Source of the DNA: Elephas maximus indicus
Lineage: Eukaryota > Chordata > Mammalia > Proboscidea > Elephantidae
Assembly: GCF_024166365.1 (NCBI RefSeq)
Contig: NC_064826.1
Location: 18,810,001-18,874,000 of the forward strand
Length of the DNA: 64,000 bases
Reading direction: 5' to 3'
Each line of letters opens with the position of its first letter. The stretch's first letter is position 1. This document shows, piece by piece, positions 11,233-21,362 of the stretch. The position numbers were made by a program, and so were the translations under genes. The notes beneath the pieces were generated by a model. It searched no databases, was not told the DNA's origin, and worked only from the letters and a program-made list of their open reading frames with translations.

Positions 11233-11326
11233 AAGCCTACAGCACCCGGTATTCCCAGGCGTTCTCCCATCTAGGTACTAACTAGGACTGACCCTGCTCA
11301 GCTTCTGAGATCAGATTAGATCAGAT
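11233..11326 (-). pseudogene. 5S rRNA pseudogene fragment (3' three-quarters)
   Basis: The minus strand matches mammalian 5S rRNA from inside the molecule to its 3' end. The first bases aagcctacagcacccggtat are the exact reverse complement of the 5S 3' end, and cagcttctgagatcaga matches loop A/E sequence. By eye about 88% identity over roughly 83 bases. The 5' third is missing, so it cannot make 5S rRNA. Confidence 0.85.
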
Positions 11327-12071
11327 AGAATTTAAAGAGTCAAAGAATTGTCCAAGACTTGTTACAAAACCCAACTCTCACCCAAGCACTCCATGCCTTG
11401 CTTGTTAAATTAGATTTTGAATAACCTTCAGTGTTTCCATTATGACCATGAAGACATCATTCACACCTGAGCCGTATACTCTCTAGTTACTTTTTCTTTC
11501 CAGCACAATTTTTCATTTTCTCTGGTGTTAATAATTGTGTATTTCTTGGGGGGTAGGAATATAGCGTTATTTGCCTAGGACTTATGTTGTCATTACTGTT
11601 GGTTGCTGTTGAATCAATTCCTACTCTTAGCAACTGCATGTGGAGATGTACTAAGGATATGTGACCTTGAGCCAATTATCTAGCTCTTCTGATAAAATAC
11701 CTCGTCATTGATGGAATGAAGGGTGTGGACAACAGGAAGACTTAGGCCATTTGTATCTCTGAAACTTTATGGTTCTGTGAAATAAGACATCTTGGATGTT
11801 TTGGGTGATCATGTCGTTGATGGATGGTGTTGCCAGCCAGCACGCAGCCTTCCTCTCTGACTTGGTTGTGTTTGGTCAGCTGGAGTGCCTCGCTGCGTCC
11901 AGAAGGGGCCATGGGGCTCAGGGTCTGGCTGGAGATGGAGGCCCATTTGTGGGGACTAAGACTGCTTGTCAGCATGACCTCTGGCAGACATGTATAATGA
12001 GCTAGACGTGCTTTCAATCTAGCCAGGATATCAGGGATTCTTTGGTTTGGGATACTTATTTGAGTATTTTG
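11327..12071. other. Unassigned sequence with a short SINE-tail relic and a GC-rich patch
   Basis: 11598-11650 resembles a decayed antisense AfroSINE tail (gttgctgttgaatcaattcc). 11796-12010 is a GC-richer patch open on both strands (70 and 134 codons overlapping); neither translation shows a recognisable family, and the longer one runs into L1 poly(T). Confidence 0.35.
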
Positions 12072-12089
12072 ACAGAAGCATTGATTATC

Positions 12090-12527
12090 TTTTTTTTTTT
12101 TTTTAATTTGGTGAAAATTTACATAGCTGGAGATTTCTAATTTCAATCATTTTTACATGTGTAATTCAGAAACACTGATTACATTCTTCAAGTTGTGCTA
12201 CATCCTACTTTGTGGAAAACAGTGGGGGTGTTCCTCAGAAAACTAAAAACTACCATATGACTCAGCAGTCGCACTCCTGAGTACCCAAGGGGCTTGAGGG
12301 CAGTGACGCAAACAGACATAGGTACACCAGTTGTTCATTGCAGTGCTAGTCACGATAGCCAAAAAGTAGAAACAACCTAAATGTCCGTTAACAGACAAAT
12401 GGATAAGCAAAATGTGGTACATACATGTAATGAAATACTACCAAGCCAGAAAGAGACACAGAGTCTCGATACGTGCTACAACATGGATGAACCTTGAGGA
12501 CATTATGCTGAGTGAGATAAGTCAATC
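12090..12527 (-). mobile_element. L1 insertion with inverted 5' part (twin-priming type)
   Basis: The left part (12090 to about 12205) is an L1 3' UTR in minus orientation, starting with poly(T). The right part (from about 12216) is L1 sequence from the ORF2 3' end in plus orientation (gatagccaaaaagtagaaac, tgctacaacatggatgaacc). The whole is bounded by 18-bp repeats ACAGAAGCATTGATTATC at 12072-12089 and, with one change, 12528-12545. A single insertion therefore contains both orientations. Confidence 0.8.
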
Positions 12528-12565
12528 ACAGAAACATTGATTATCCTTTATACTGACTAGTCCTG

Positions 12566-12717
12566 GAGAGGAAACCGTGGCGTAGTGGTTAAGTGCTACC
12601 ACTGCTAATCAAAAGGACTGCAGCTCAAATCCACCAGGCGCTCCTTGGAAACTCTACGGGGCAATTCTGTTCTGTCCTATACGGTCGCGATGAGTCGGAA
12701 TTTTTTTGGCTTTTTGT
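12566..12717 (+). mobile_element. AfroSINE, short form
   Basis: Head ggaaaccgtggcgtagtggt, tail tatacggtcgcgatgagtcg with intact CpGs. It inserted just downstream of the L1 target duplication. A weak TGGAGA repeat flanks it. Confidence 0.88.
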
Positions 12718-13400
12718 CATGGAGAAGCACAAGTGGGGGTGAATAAGGGACAATAGAGACTAAATGGTCTGTAAGACATAAGAAAACAATAATTAAAATC
12801 TTGTATGAAACAAAAATAAAACAAAGAACACTTGACAGTAGCTTCTCACAGATTATTACAGGAAAAATAATGTTGGAGATGGAAGCATAATGATCAAATG
12901 ACTCTTAGCTTTGTAGATATTTTGTTCCCCTCGTTCAGACTCAGCATGGTCATGAATAGTGTCAGAGATGTTATTTTAGGGATGTTACCGTACCTTACTT
13001 TGGCATAGAAGAAAAAATAGAGGACAGAATGAGTCTATACTATTTTTTATTAGTAGAAGAATTTGCTACAGGACTGTCTTAAGTGCTAAATATACAGAAG
13101 CTGTCATTCCAGACAGCTAGCACTAGGAGGCCACCGAGATCACGGATTTCAGTGGACTGCTAAGAAACCTAGGGAAGATAAAGTCCAGATGAAATGCTGT
13201 TAGAACTTTTTAAAATTCAGGATTAAATAAACTAGATTAAAGATTAGCCCTTGCTGGCATTATTGAACCATCCTTCCTTGGTATTTCTTGTTATGGGAGG
13301 ATAATGAAACTTGGTTGATTTGGGCTTTTCTGTTACTTGTAGGCAAAGGCAACTCTTCTTCATCCTTCAGGTCTCAGTTTAGATTTCCCTGATCTCTCAC
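12718..13400. other. Unassigned sequence
   Basis: No gene or repeat family recognised. Confidence 0.4.
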
Positions 13401-13850
13401 AGCTCCGTGTACATCTCCAAATTTATCAAGTTCTGTGAAAGACGCTGTAGGGATTTTGATTGGAGTCTTATGGAATTTATAGATTTAGAGATTTTTTTAT
13501 TAGAGATATTTATTGTTTTCTGTACACAAACGTGGTATATGTCTCCATTAACTCAGATTTGTACTTTTCTCCGTAAAGCTCTTGAAAATTTTTTGTTAAA
13601 TTTATTCCTAGAAATCTTACCATTTTGTTGCCATTTTAAATGACAGTTTTTCCTATTAAAATTACAAAGTGATTATTTTTTACTTAGAAGCGTATTAATG
13701 ATTGTATATTGATCTTATATCCAGCAACGTTCCTGAGTTTACATATTCTAGTAATTTTTCTTCATGATTTTCTAAATAAATGATTATCACTTGGAGATAT
13801 TGGACAGTGCAGATGTAGAACATTGTTACCGCTACAGAAAGTCCTGCTAG
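13401..13850 (-). mobile_element. L1 ORF2 fragment, antisense
   Basis: Reversed L1 ORF2 phrases: gattggagtcttatggaatttatag, ttgttaaatttattcctag, then ttgatcttatatccagcaac. The copy is diverged and lacks both ends. Confidence 0.65.
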
Positions 13851-15340
13851 ACAGCATTGTTCTAGACTTTTCTAGGTTTTGTTTTTGTGTTTATCCAGAT
13901 TATCACAGAGCTTTGTATTTTTTATATTCTGTACTATAAGGAACTGCTGGATGAACCAGTAAGCACGTCTTTCAGGGATATTGTTTAAGACACCAGTGTA
14001 TTGTTCATATAATCCGCTGGGGAAGCACTTCTCAGCTTTGTGTACTAGGACAAGTTGTAGTTCTCCTGGGACTTTTTTCCAGTCATGACCAGTTCAAATT
14101 TTGTAATTAACTGGTTGTCCGTTTTTGCTTGTCTATCCAGAGAGCTTAGGGCCAAATTTATGGTTTAATTGAGTAACTTACTGGCCTATAGATTTGCATA
14201 TATATATGTGTGTGTGTGGATATATATATATATATCCCTATATATACACACATTAACCTCTGGTTTTATCTTCCTAGTATTCCTATTTTCTTGTCTGAAT
14301 TTGTATATTTATAAAATATAATTTTATTCTAGTTTCTGCCTTTTTATAGGTTGTCCCAAATCCTTTGTGAAAGGAGGCAGGGGTATACGTATAGTGATGA
14401 ATAAACACCTTCAAGGTTTTAGTCTGCCACTTACGACTGAATGTCTGTAGTGCGGAGTAAAGGAGCTGACAACAGCCCTAAGCTGATTGGGATCACAACG
14501 CTTACACACGTGGCCAGCACTGCTGGCCAAATGAAGTGGCTTAGGATGTACACCTGCCAGAGAACCATTTTATTAGTTCATGTTGCTTTGGAAAGGTTTC
14601 TAATTTTGAAATAATGTTTGATGAATTCTCACTGCAGTAGTTTGTAAAAATTCCAGGCTTCTGAGTGTTGCTAGGAAAATTCAACCAAGAGCATATTTGA
14701 GTATTTTATTCAAACTAGCGAACAGGGTTTAAACAAAGAAGGAAGAGGGCTGTTTATTTCTTTATGGCCCAGAGACCTTTTGGAGAACAGGAATCTAATT
14801 CTGGGCATCTGTGCTTCTCAGTGGAAAAACGCCACTTGTGTTTTTCTCTCTTTTCTGTTTTATCCTGCAGTGTATAAGCAGGTTAACACTATATGTCTTT
14901 ATTTACGTTTTACAATTTTCTGTGCTTCTGAAAGCACTTAAAGCAACTCACACATTTCGAGCCAAAAAGTGGAGTAGCTTTATAAAAACTTAAACTGGCC
15001 TCATGTAAAAGAAGCTGAGTGATTAAGTGCTCTCATATATCAGCACTGAGCAGATTTTGGCAATATATTTGATTTTAAACTTTCTAGTTGCTAAAATGGG
15101 AAAAAGAAATACAGAATTCTATACTTTTCATTTACTGACAACCGGAAGCGTATAAACATCTGCAGAAACCAAACATTTCCTGGAACTAAACTCGAGCAGA
15201 AATTTATCACGTGAATCTTTGTTTAAAGAACCTAGTGAAAAATATATCCGACCACAGTTATGTAAAAGATCCAGGAGTGTAGTTCGTGTGGATTAGGTTC
15301 ATCAGAAGGCAGCCCGGTGGAGGAGGCTGAAGAAAACAAC
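13851..15340. other. Unassigned sequence with an AT/GT microsatellite
   Basis: Contains a compound (TA)n/(TG)n/(TA)n run at 14190-14250. No exon or recognised element elsewhere. The left part may be a continuation of decayed L1. Confidence 0.4.
14190..14250. repeat. Compound AT/GT simple repeat
   Basis: Alternating purine-pyrimidine tract with tatatatatgtgtgtgtgtg and atatatatatatat blocks, then tatatatacacaca. It is partly self-complementary and could form a cruciform. Confidence 0.8.
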
Positions 15341-15344
15341 TGCT

Positions 15345-15570
15345 CAGAAGGTGCGGTGCTGTGCACAGGGGTTGTTGTTGTTAGGTGCTATTGAGTCAGT
15401 TTCAACTCACAGCGACCCCTGGTGGTGCAGCAGTTAAGCGTTCAGTTGCTAACTGAAAGGTTGGCAGTTTGAACTCACCCAGCAACTCTGTGGGAGAAAG
15501 AGCTGATAATCTGCTCCCCTAAAGAGTGCAGCCTAGAAAAGTCTATGGGGGCAGGTTTACTCTGTCCAGA
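15345..15570 (+). mobile_element. RTE/AfroSINE tail joined to a long-form AfroSINE (left arm of a palindrome)
   Basis: 15372-15415 is an antisense-looking RTE/SINE tail (ttgttgttaggtgctattg). It runs directly into a plus-strand AfroSINE head (cctggtggtgcagcagttaa) whose body extends to about 15565. Positions 15345-15466 are repeated in inverted form at 15714-15830. Confidence 0.7.
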
Positions 15571-15712
15571 GCTTCAAATCGGTTGGACCCCCTGCTAAGA
15601 GTTTGCATTTCCACCCCTGATATGCTGAATCACAATCTACATTTTAACAAGATCCCCAGGTGATTCTTATGGCTATGAATCACACCTGTATGGCCGCTTC
15701 GTTTGGTCAGCA
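15571..15712 (-). mobile_element. MER5-like hAT MITE, antisense
   Basis: Reads ccctgctaagagtttgcatt, then catttttaacaagatccccag-type sequence and gtgattcttatggc, which is the reversed MER5-type internal sequence. Non-autonomous hAT elements move with a transposase supplied by relatives. Confidence 0.6.
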
Positions 15713-15713
15713 G

Positions 15714-15830
15714 TGCCAACCTTTCATTTAGCAGCTGAATGCTTAACTGTTGCACCACTAGGGTTTGCTATGAGTTGAAATCAACGGCACCTAACAACCA
15801 CCACCCCTGTGCACAGCACCACACCTTCTG
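15714..15830 (-). mobile_element. Right arm of SINE-containing palindrome
   Basis: Inverted copy of 15345-15466, including non-SINE sequence (cccctgtgcacagcaccaca) next to the SINE tail. The arm ends inside the SINE B-box region at 15714. Confidence 0.75.
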
Positions 15831-15970
15831 ATTCTTATGGTTGTGTATACATAAGAATCACCTGTGGTACCTAAGAATCATTTGGAATCTTGTTAAACTG
15901 TAGATTCTGATTCAGTATATGGGGTGGAAATGCAGATTCTCAGCAGGGGGTCAAACGAATGAACTGGTCA
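15831..15970 (+). mobile_element. MER5-like hAT MITE, sense
   Basis: Contains acataagaatcacctgtgg, tcttgttaaactgtagattc and tgattcagtatatggggtgg, a MER5-type sequence. It is an approximate inverted partner of 15571-15712. Confidence 0.6.
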
Positions 15971-16740
15971 AAACCCTGACTGTTGCTATGGGTACAGGAG
16001 CTGGGAACGGAACAAGCTCTGAGTGTGGTATCCAGGGCCCCTGCTGTTCTGAAGTTTAGAAAACCATGATTGTTAATAGCACCTTTAGGTCCCTCTGCCC
16101 CCACCCCAATATTCATTGATGTCAGTGTGATTTTTGTGTGGGTGCTGATTTTATTCAGCTCACCTTCAAGTCCTCTAACAGATGCCTGCAGTGGAGATGT
16201 TCTATTCTGGTGGCTAACGTGCGGCTTTCACGCTTCGAAGGAAGCAGACAGCATTTTCCACGGAACTCTCAGGACTGGGCTTGTGTATTTGCGCATACAG
16301 AAAAAAAAAATTACAGAAGTCCAGTTCAATTCAGAGTGAGCGACAGCAATAGAATATTTTTTCAAGGAGCTTGCGTGTGTTGATGAAAGTTTTTATAACA
16401 AAGTAATTTGAGACTTCAGGATTTGTATAACATGGAAGAAACAGCTTTCATCTGAATATTTGAGGGACAAATATAACAAACTCTCCATCTTTTCCATGAA
16501 ATCCTAAACTGGAAAACTTCAGTCTAGGCATAATAGTGCAGTTTCTCTTAAGAATCCTTGTATCCCTGGGCCTACGAGGGTGAGTTAACTACAAAATTGA
16601 AAACAACTTAGTCTGTCCTATGGGTTTAAGACTGAGCTTTACATCATGACCAGATAACAGTTTTAGCATAGGTGTTCATTATGAGTTGCTGCTTCTGGTA
16701 AAAACTGACTAATAGTTTCAACTAAAGATGGAACCCGGCG
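15971..16740. other. Unassigned sequence
   Basis: No recognised element. Two overlapping plus-strand open frames (89 and 81 codons, 16070-16383) have no family features. Confidence 0.4.
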
Positions 16741-16744
16741 TGTA

Positions 16745-16890
16745 GGAAGATGTGCTGCTAGGGGTTTAGGGAACATCTTGGATGGTTTTGGAGTTGGGTA
16801 ATACATACCTACCATGCAAGGTTGTTATAAGGGTTAAATATGATTATGTGGATAAAATTCCTGGCACATAGTAGGTACTGAATAAATGTT
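16745..16890 (+). mobile_element. MIR SINE, 3' half
   Basis: Carries aaggttgttataagggttaaat and the conserved 3' end cctggcacatagtaggtactgaataaatg.. which is the MIR/L2-type terminus. Confidence 0.7.
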
Positions 16891-16944
16891 AGTTCTGCAT
16901 TCTCACCAATGTTAGTGATGAGGGCCATACGTAAAAGTTTTTCT

Positions 16945-17082
16945 AGAATTTTTTTTTTGATGGTAAATCTGTATGTAACAAAGTATTTGCCATTTTAACA
17001 TTCTTCACATGTGCAGCTCAGTGACATTATGTTCATCCTGTTGTTCAGCCATCACCCTTATCCGTTCCCATACTAGGTCATG
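16945..17082 (-). mobile_element. Old L1 3' UTR fragment, antisense
   Basis: Reversed L1 3' UTR sequence: tgccattttaacattcttcac, tgtgcagctcagtgacatta, ttgttcagccatcacccttat. It is interrupted on the right by the SINE at 17083. Confidence 0.65.
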
Positions 17083-17278
17083 GTTTGTTGGGTGTCACTG
17101 ACTCTGTTCTAACTCTCAATGACCCCATGTGACAAAGTAGAACTGCCCCATAGGATTTTTTTTGGCTGTAATCTTTTTGTCAGATCTGTCTCCCGCAGAG
17201 CTACTGGCTGGGTTCGAACTGCCAGCCTTTCAGTTAGCAGCCAAGCACTTAACCGTCATGCCACAAGGGCTCCATGTT
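17083..17278 (-). mobile_element. AfroSINE, long form, antisense, with target duplication
   Basis: Tail gttgggtgtcactgactctg, body ggctgtaatctttttgtcag, head aaccgtcatgccacaagggc. AGGTCATG (17075-17082) and AAGTCATG (17279-17286) flank it. Confidence 0.85.
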
Positions 17279-17286
17279 AAGTCATG

Positions 17287-18881
17287 CAGGTACATATTTT
17301 TAGGCATGTTGGGATCCATCCCTCATTGATACTATTAAAAATAATAATTGGTATAGAAAATGTTTCCTGTCTATTCTGATTTTAACAGGTTTTTTTTTTT
17401 TTAATTGGCTCTTAAGAAAAACTCTAATAGCATTTATTAGAAGTGGTATAGTTTCTGTACCTTAAATTATAGCTTAATAGTAATTCAGGAACAATGCAAA
17501 TAGCTTTGAGTTTTTTGGTGATAAGAAACAAGGTTTAGCAGTGATCAAAAGTAGGGTAATTGTGTTAGAATCCAGCCTGCCCCAGCTTTATCTGTGAAGT
17601 TTGGTTTTGTACACGTAAAGATATGCATTGATCAAATACTCTTAACAGAGCCTACTGAGAACCACGCAGAGACTCGGAGTCTGGGATTAGAAGTAGAACT
17701 GTGTGCGGGCTGGTTTCCAGCCTGTGAGTATCATGGAACTCTTGGAAGGCGAGGTTGCTCGTGAAAGAGAAGTCAAGAACACTTAGCTATCAGCTGAGAA
17801 GTGCCTTTGGGAGAGTGTCTTGGTCTGGATGATAAAATATCTAATTAAAGATGGAGGCTCTCTACTGGTTGAAGGGTCATACTGGTAAAAAAAGTGCTCA
17901 CATTATAGTACAGGATGTGTATTTGATTATGCCCGTTCAAGCTTCTCCCCAGAGAGATTTCTGAAAACAGAAAGGCAGTTGTAATACCAAGTATTGCTAT
18001 ATCAGGTCACCCACAACTACAAGGCTATGAATTAACTTGGCCTGAGCCCTCACTAAAAAAAAAAGGGAAACAGGTTATTCCCTATCTAGACAATCCACTC
18101 AAGAGAGTTCTCTCTTGGTTTGTAACTCCAGCTTTCTTTCTCACACAGGCATTTTATTAAAGCTTGTCAGGGTTAGAAGAATTGGAATATTTTGCCATCT
18201 GGAGTGTCTCTGCCTCGCTGATCTAAGCTCCGACCTGCCAGTTCACAGAGATGATTGATAAGACCCTGGGACATCTGAGTAAGTAGATGTTGCTATGTTT
18301 CATTTTACAGTTTTAAAAAAATATATATATATCTTTGCAGTTGCAAAATATTATGCATTTTAATTGGATTCTTTAAATTTTGCTATTGAATAATGGTGGC
18401 AATTATTATGATAATTGTCATAAGTGAATGTTTATAAATAATGGGATTCTGGAAGAAATGAATACCCTGATGATAAAAAAAAAAAAGCTAATGAAAACAT
18501 TTCCTTGCATAATGCTTTAGTATTGTAGGAACATAAAGAGAATTTCAATGCATATATTAAAACTTTAGGAGTGTTATCTTCAGTGCTTTATTTCTCTTTT
18601 ATATGCTGAAGTGGAAAAATACAAGACAATTACTGTGCATTTCTTAAATGCAACTGTATCTATACAAAAATTGTCTTAATGCAGGACACATTTTGGTTAA
18701 TTTGAAATAAATTCTGAATTTTTTAGTAATGGAATTTTAATAGTTCTATTTGAAAATAATGGCCCCCTCCCTGATGTAGATAAGATCACAGAATCTCTGG
18801 GGATTTAACTTTTTTTTTTAATCAAAGAAAATAGAGAAAGGCATTTATTCTTTCTAGTCAGAACATCTGAATGAGATTTAG
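17287..18881. other. Unassigned sequence with a weak exon-like segment
   Basis: No transposon recognised. 18149-18278 is bounded by a pyrimidine-rich AG and by GTAAGT (see findings). AT-rich from 18300 to 18780, with a short (TA)n run at 18319-18331. Confidence 0.35.
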
Positions 18882-18892
18882 AGTTGAGTCAG

Positions 18893-19381
18893 CTACAGCC
18901 TCCATCAGACTGAGTCCAGTACAACTAGATGGTGCCAGGCTACCACCACCGACTGCTCTGACAGGGTTCACAACAGAGGGTCCCCGACAGAGCTGGAGAA
19001 AAACGTAGAACAAAATTCTAACTCACAAAAAAAGACCAGACTTATGGGCCTGACGGAGACTGGAGAAACCCTGAGAGTATGGCCCCCAGACACCCTTTTA
19101 GCTCAGTAATGAAGTTACTGTGCAGGTTCACACTTCAGCCAAAGAATAGATAGGCCCATAAAACAAAAGAAGACTAAAGGGCACAACAGCCCAGGGCCCA
19201 GGACTGGAGGGCAGGAGGGGACAGGAAAGCTGGTGATAGGGAACCCAAGGTCAGGAAGGGTGAGTGTTGACATGTCATGAGATTATTAACCAGTGTCATA
19301 AAACAATATGTGTACTGTTTAATGAGAAACTAATTTGTTCTATAAACCTTCATCTAAAGTACATTAAAAAAAAAAAAAAGA
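18893..19381 (+). mobile_element. L1 3' end, 5'-truncated, with perfect 11-bp target duplication
   Basis: 3' UTR of an afrotherian-type L1: G-rich cagggcccaggactggaggg near 19190, then acaatatgtgtactgtttaat, cttcatctaaagtacatt and a 13-A tail at 19367-19379. AGTTGAGTCAG at 18882-18892 and 19382-19392 is perfect. Only ~490 bp integrated, with no coding region. Confidence 0.88.
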
Positions 19382-19392
19382 AGTTGAGTCAG

Positions 19393-19560
19393 TTATCTTG
19401 GTATAAATTACTTCTCTAAATGAAAGCTATTATTCCTCTTGCAATACCCATTGAAACTGATTTGACAAAACTAGGAAGCCAAAAGGATGTACTAGGGCCT
19501 TGTTTTGGAATATTAAGTTAAAACCAATGAGTAAATCGACAAGACGTTCCTCCACCGCAG
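19393..19560. other. Unassigned short stretch
   Basis: No recognisable feature. Confidence 0.4.
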
Positions 19561-19925
19561 CGTTGCTGTTGTTAGGTGCTGTGAAGTTGGTTCTGACTCA
19601 TAGCGACCCTATGCACCACAGAACAAAACCTCCCCAGTCTTGCGCCATCCTCACAGTCCTTGTTATCCTTGAGCCTATTGTTGCAGCCACTGTGTCAGTC
19701 CGTCTCGTTGAGAATCTTCCTCTTTTTTACTGACCCTCTTCTTTACCAAGCATAATGTCCTTTTTCAGGGACTGTTGCCTCCTGATAACATGTCCAAAAT
19801 ATTTGAGACCAAGTCTTGCCACCCTCACTTCTAATGACCATTCTGGCTGTATTTCTTCCGAGATAGATTTGTTTGTTCTTTCTGGCAGTCTGTGGTATAT
19901 TCGGTATTCTTTGCCAACAGTGAGG
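19561..19925 (-). mobile_element. RTE-clade LINE 3' end, antisense, 5'-truncated
   Basis: Antisense RTE from the tail gttgctgttgttaggtgctg through tggttctgactcatagcgac and ttctggctgtatttcttccg. The encoded C-terminal part is broken. No clear target duplication. Confidence 0.82.
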
Positions 19926-19947
19926 TTATTTGATTTTGGTCTCTATC

Positions 19948-20236
19948 TGTACTGTCCAGTATGGTAGCCGCTGGCCACATGTAGCTATTAGCACTTGAGA
20001 TTACCACATTTCAAAATAGTATGAAAAAAAAACCTATAAAATATTTTATTTATGATTTTTGTATGAATTAACATGTTGATAATTTTTTTGAGTATAGGTA
20101 TGTTAAATAAAACATACTATTACTAAAATGATTTTCACCTATTTTCTTTAACTTTTTTAATGTGACTGCTAAAACTTTTTAAATCACTTTGGCTTACGTT
20201 ATATTTTTGTTGGACAGAGCTGGTCTATGTCATCGT
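19948..20236 (+). mobile_element. hAT-type MITE (MER33/MER3-like)
   Basis: Left end ctgtccagtatggtagccgc, ggccacatgtagctattag; right end ttgttggacagagctgg, which is the inverted terminal repeat partner. The AT-rich middle is typical. The exact family name is uncertain. Confidence 0.65.
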
Positions 20237-20339
20237 ACACGATTAGCATTCTTGGTCGTCCATTACTCAGCATTCTGTAGGCCTAGAACCTTCTATGTGT
20301 AGATAAATTAATATAGATCTAGATTGTTTTAAGAATATG

Positions 20340-20930
20340 ATCCTTTGACTCATCAAATATTTATTGAGTACTTACCATGTACCGGACAGTAGGCCCTAGT
20401 GACATAGCAGTGAACAAAACGAACAAAACTCCCTGCCTGGATGGCGTTAACATTCTAGTGGGGAAAAAACAATTAAATACAAATAAGTAAGTAAAATATA
20501 TAGTGTATAAAGAGGTAATAAGTGCTGCGGAGAAGTACAAGTCAGGCAAAAGGACTACACCAAAGCAAACCAAACCCGTTGCCACTGAGTCGATTCTGTC
20601 TCATAGGACGGAGTAGTACCGCTCCACAGGGGACTCCAGGGAGAGTTCAGTTATAAATAGGGTGGTCAGGAAAGGCCTCAATGAGAAGATGATATTTGAG
20701 TGAAGATTTGAAGGAGGTGTGAGGGAGAGAGCCCTGCCCTGTAGCTGCCTGGGGGAAGAACGTTCTAGGCAGAGGGGACAATAAATGCAAAGGCCCTGAG
20801 GCAGGAGCACCTGACTTGTTTGAAGGTCAGGAGGAGGCTAGGTGACTGGAATGAATGAAGAGAGAGGAGGAGGTGAATGATAATGGGGGTCACAGCATGT
20901 GAGCAGCAGTGATTGGAAGGGTTTTTGTTT
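20340..20930 (-). mobile_element. L2 LINE 3' end, antisense, interrupted by a SINE fragment
   Basis: Starts at the L2 terminus (aaatatttattgagtacttacc), continues tggcgttaacattctagtgggg and, after the 20567-20640 SINE fragment, ggtggtcaggaaaggcctc and aaaggccctgaggcaggag. The minus-strand translation near 20765-20800 ends CLRAFAFIVPSA, matching the L2 C-terminal region. Confidence 0.8.
20567..20640 (-). mobile_element. AfroSINE, 5'-truncated, antisense, inside L2
   Basis: caaaccaaacccgttgccac tgagtcgattc-type reversed tail up to ctccacaggggactccagg. Only the 3' ~70 bases are present. Confidence 0.75.
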
Positions 20931-21184
20931 TTTAATTGTGCTTTAGGTGAAAGTTTACAGAACAAACTGGTTTCTTGTTAAACAATTAATATACAAATTG
21001 CTTTGTGACATTGGCTGCCCACCTGCGATGTGTCAACACTCTCCCTTTCTCCACTCTGGGTTCCCTGTCACCATCCGTCCATTTTTCCTGTCCCTTCCTA
21101 CCTTCTCGTCTTTGTTTTTGGGCAAGTGTGCTCATTTAGTCTCATATACATGACTGAATTACGAAGTGTTATTGTTTGTTTTAT

Positions 21185-21362
21185 TAAAAAAAAACAAAAA
21201 CAAAAACAAACCTGTTGCCATCGAGTTGATTGCAACTCATAGCAACCCCTTAAGACAGAGTAGAACTGCCCCATAGGGTTTCCAAGGAGTGCTGGTGGAT
21301 TTGAACTGCTGACCTTTTCGTTAGCAGCCGAGCTCTTAATCACTGCACCACCAGGGCTCCAC
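21185..21362 (-). mobile_element. AfroSINE, short form, antisense, nested in L1
   Basis: Reversed copy from aaacctgttgccatcgagtt to cactgcaccaccagggctcc. TGTTTGTTTTAT at 21173-21184 and 21363-21374 is a perfect duplication of L1 sequence, so the SINE is younger than the L1. Confidence 0.9.

Noticed and set aside
11742-12146. 134-codon minus-strand open frame
   Set aside because: Its start lies in the A-rich end of an L1 insertion (KKKKK run), and the rest shows no domain.
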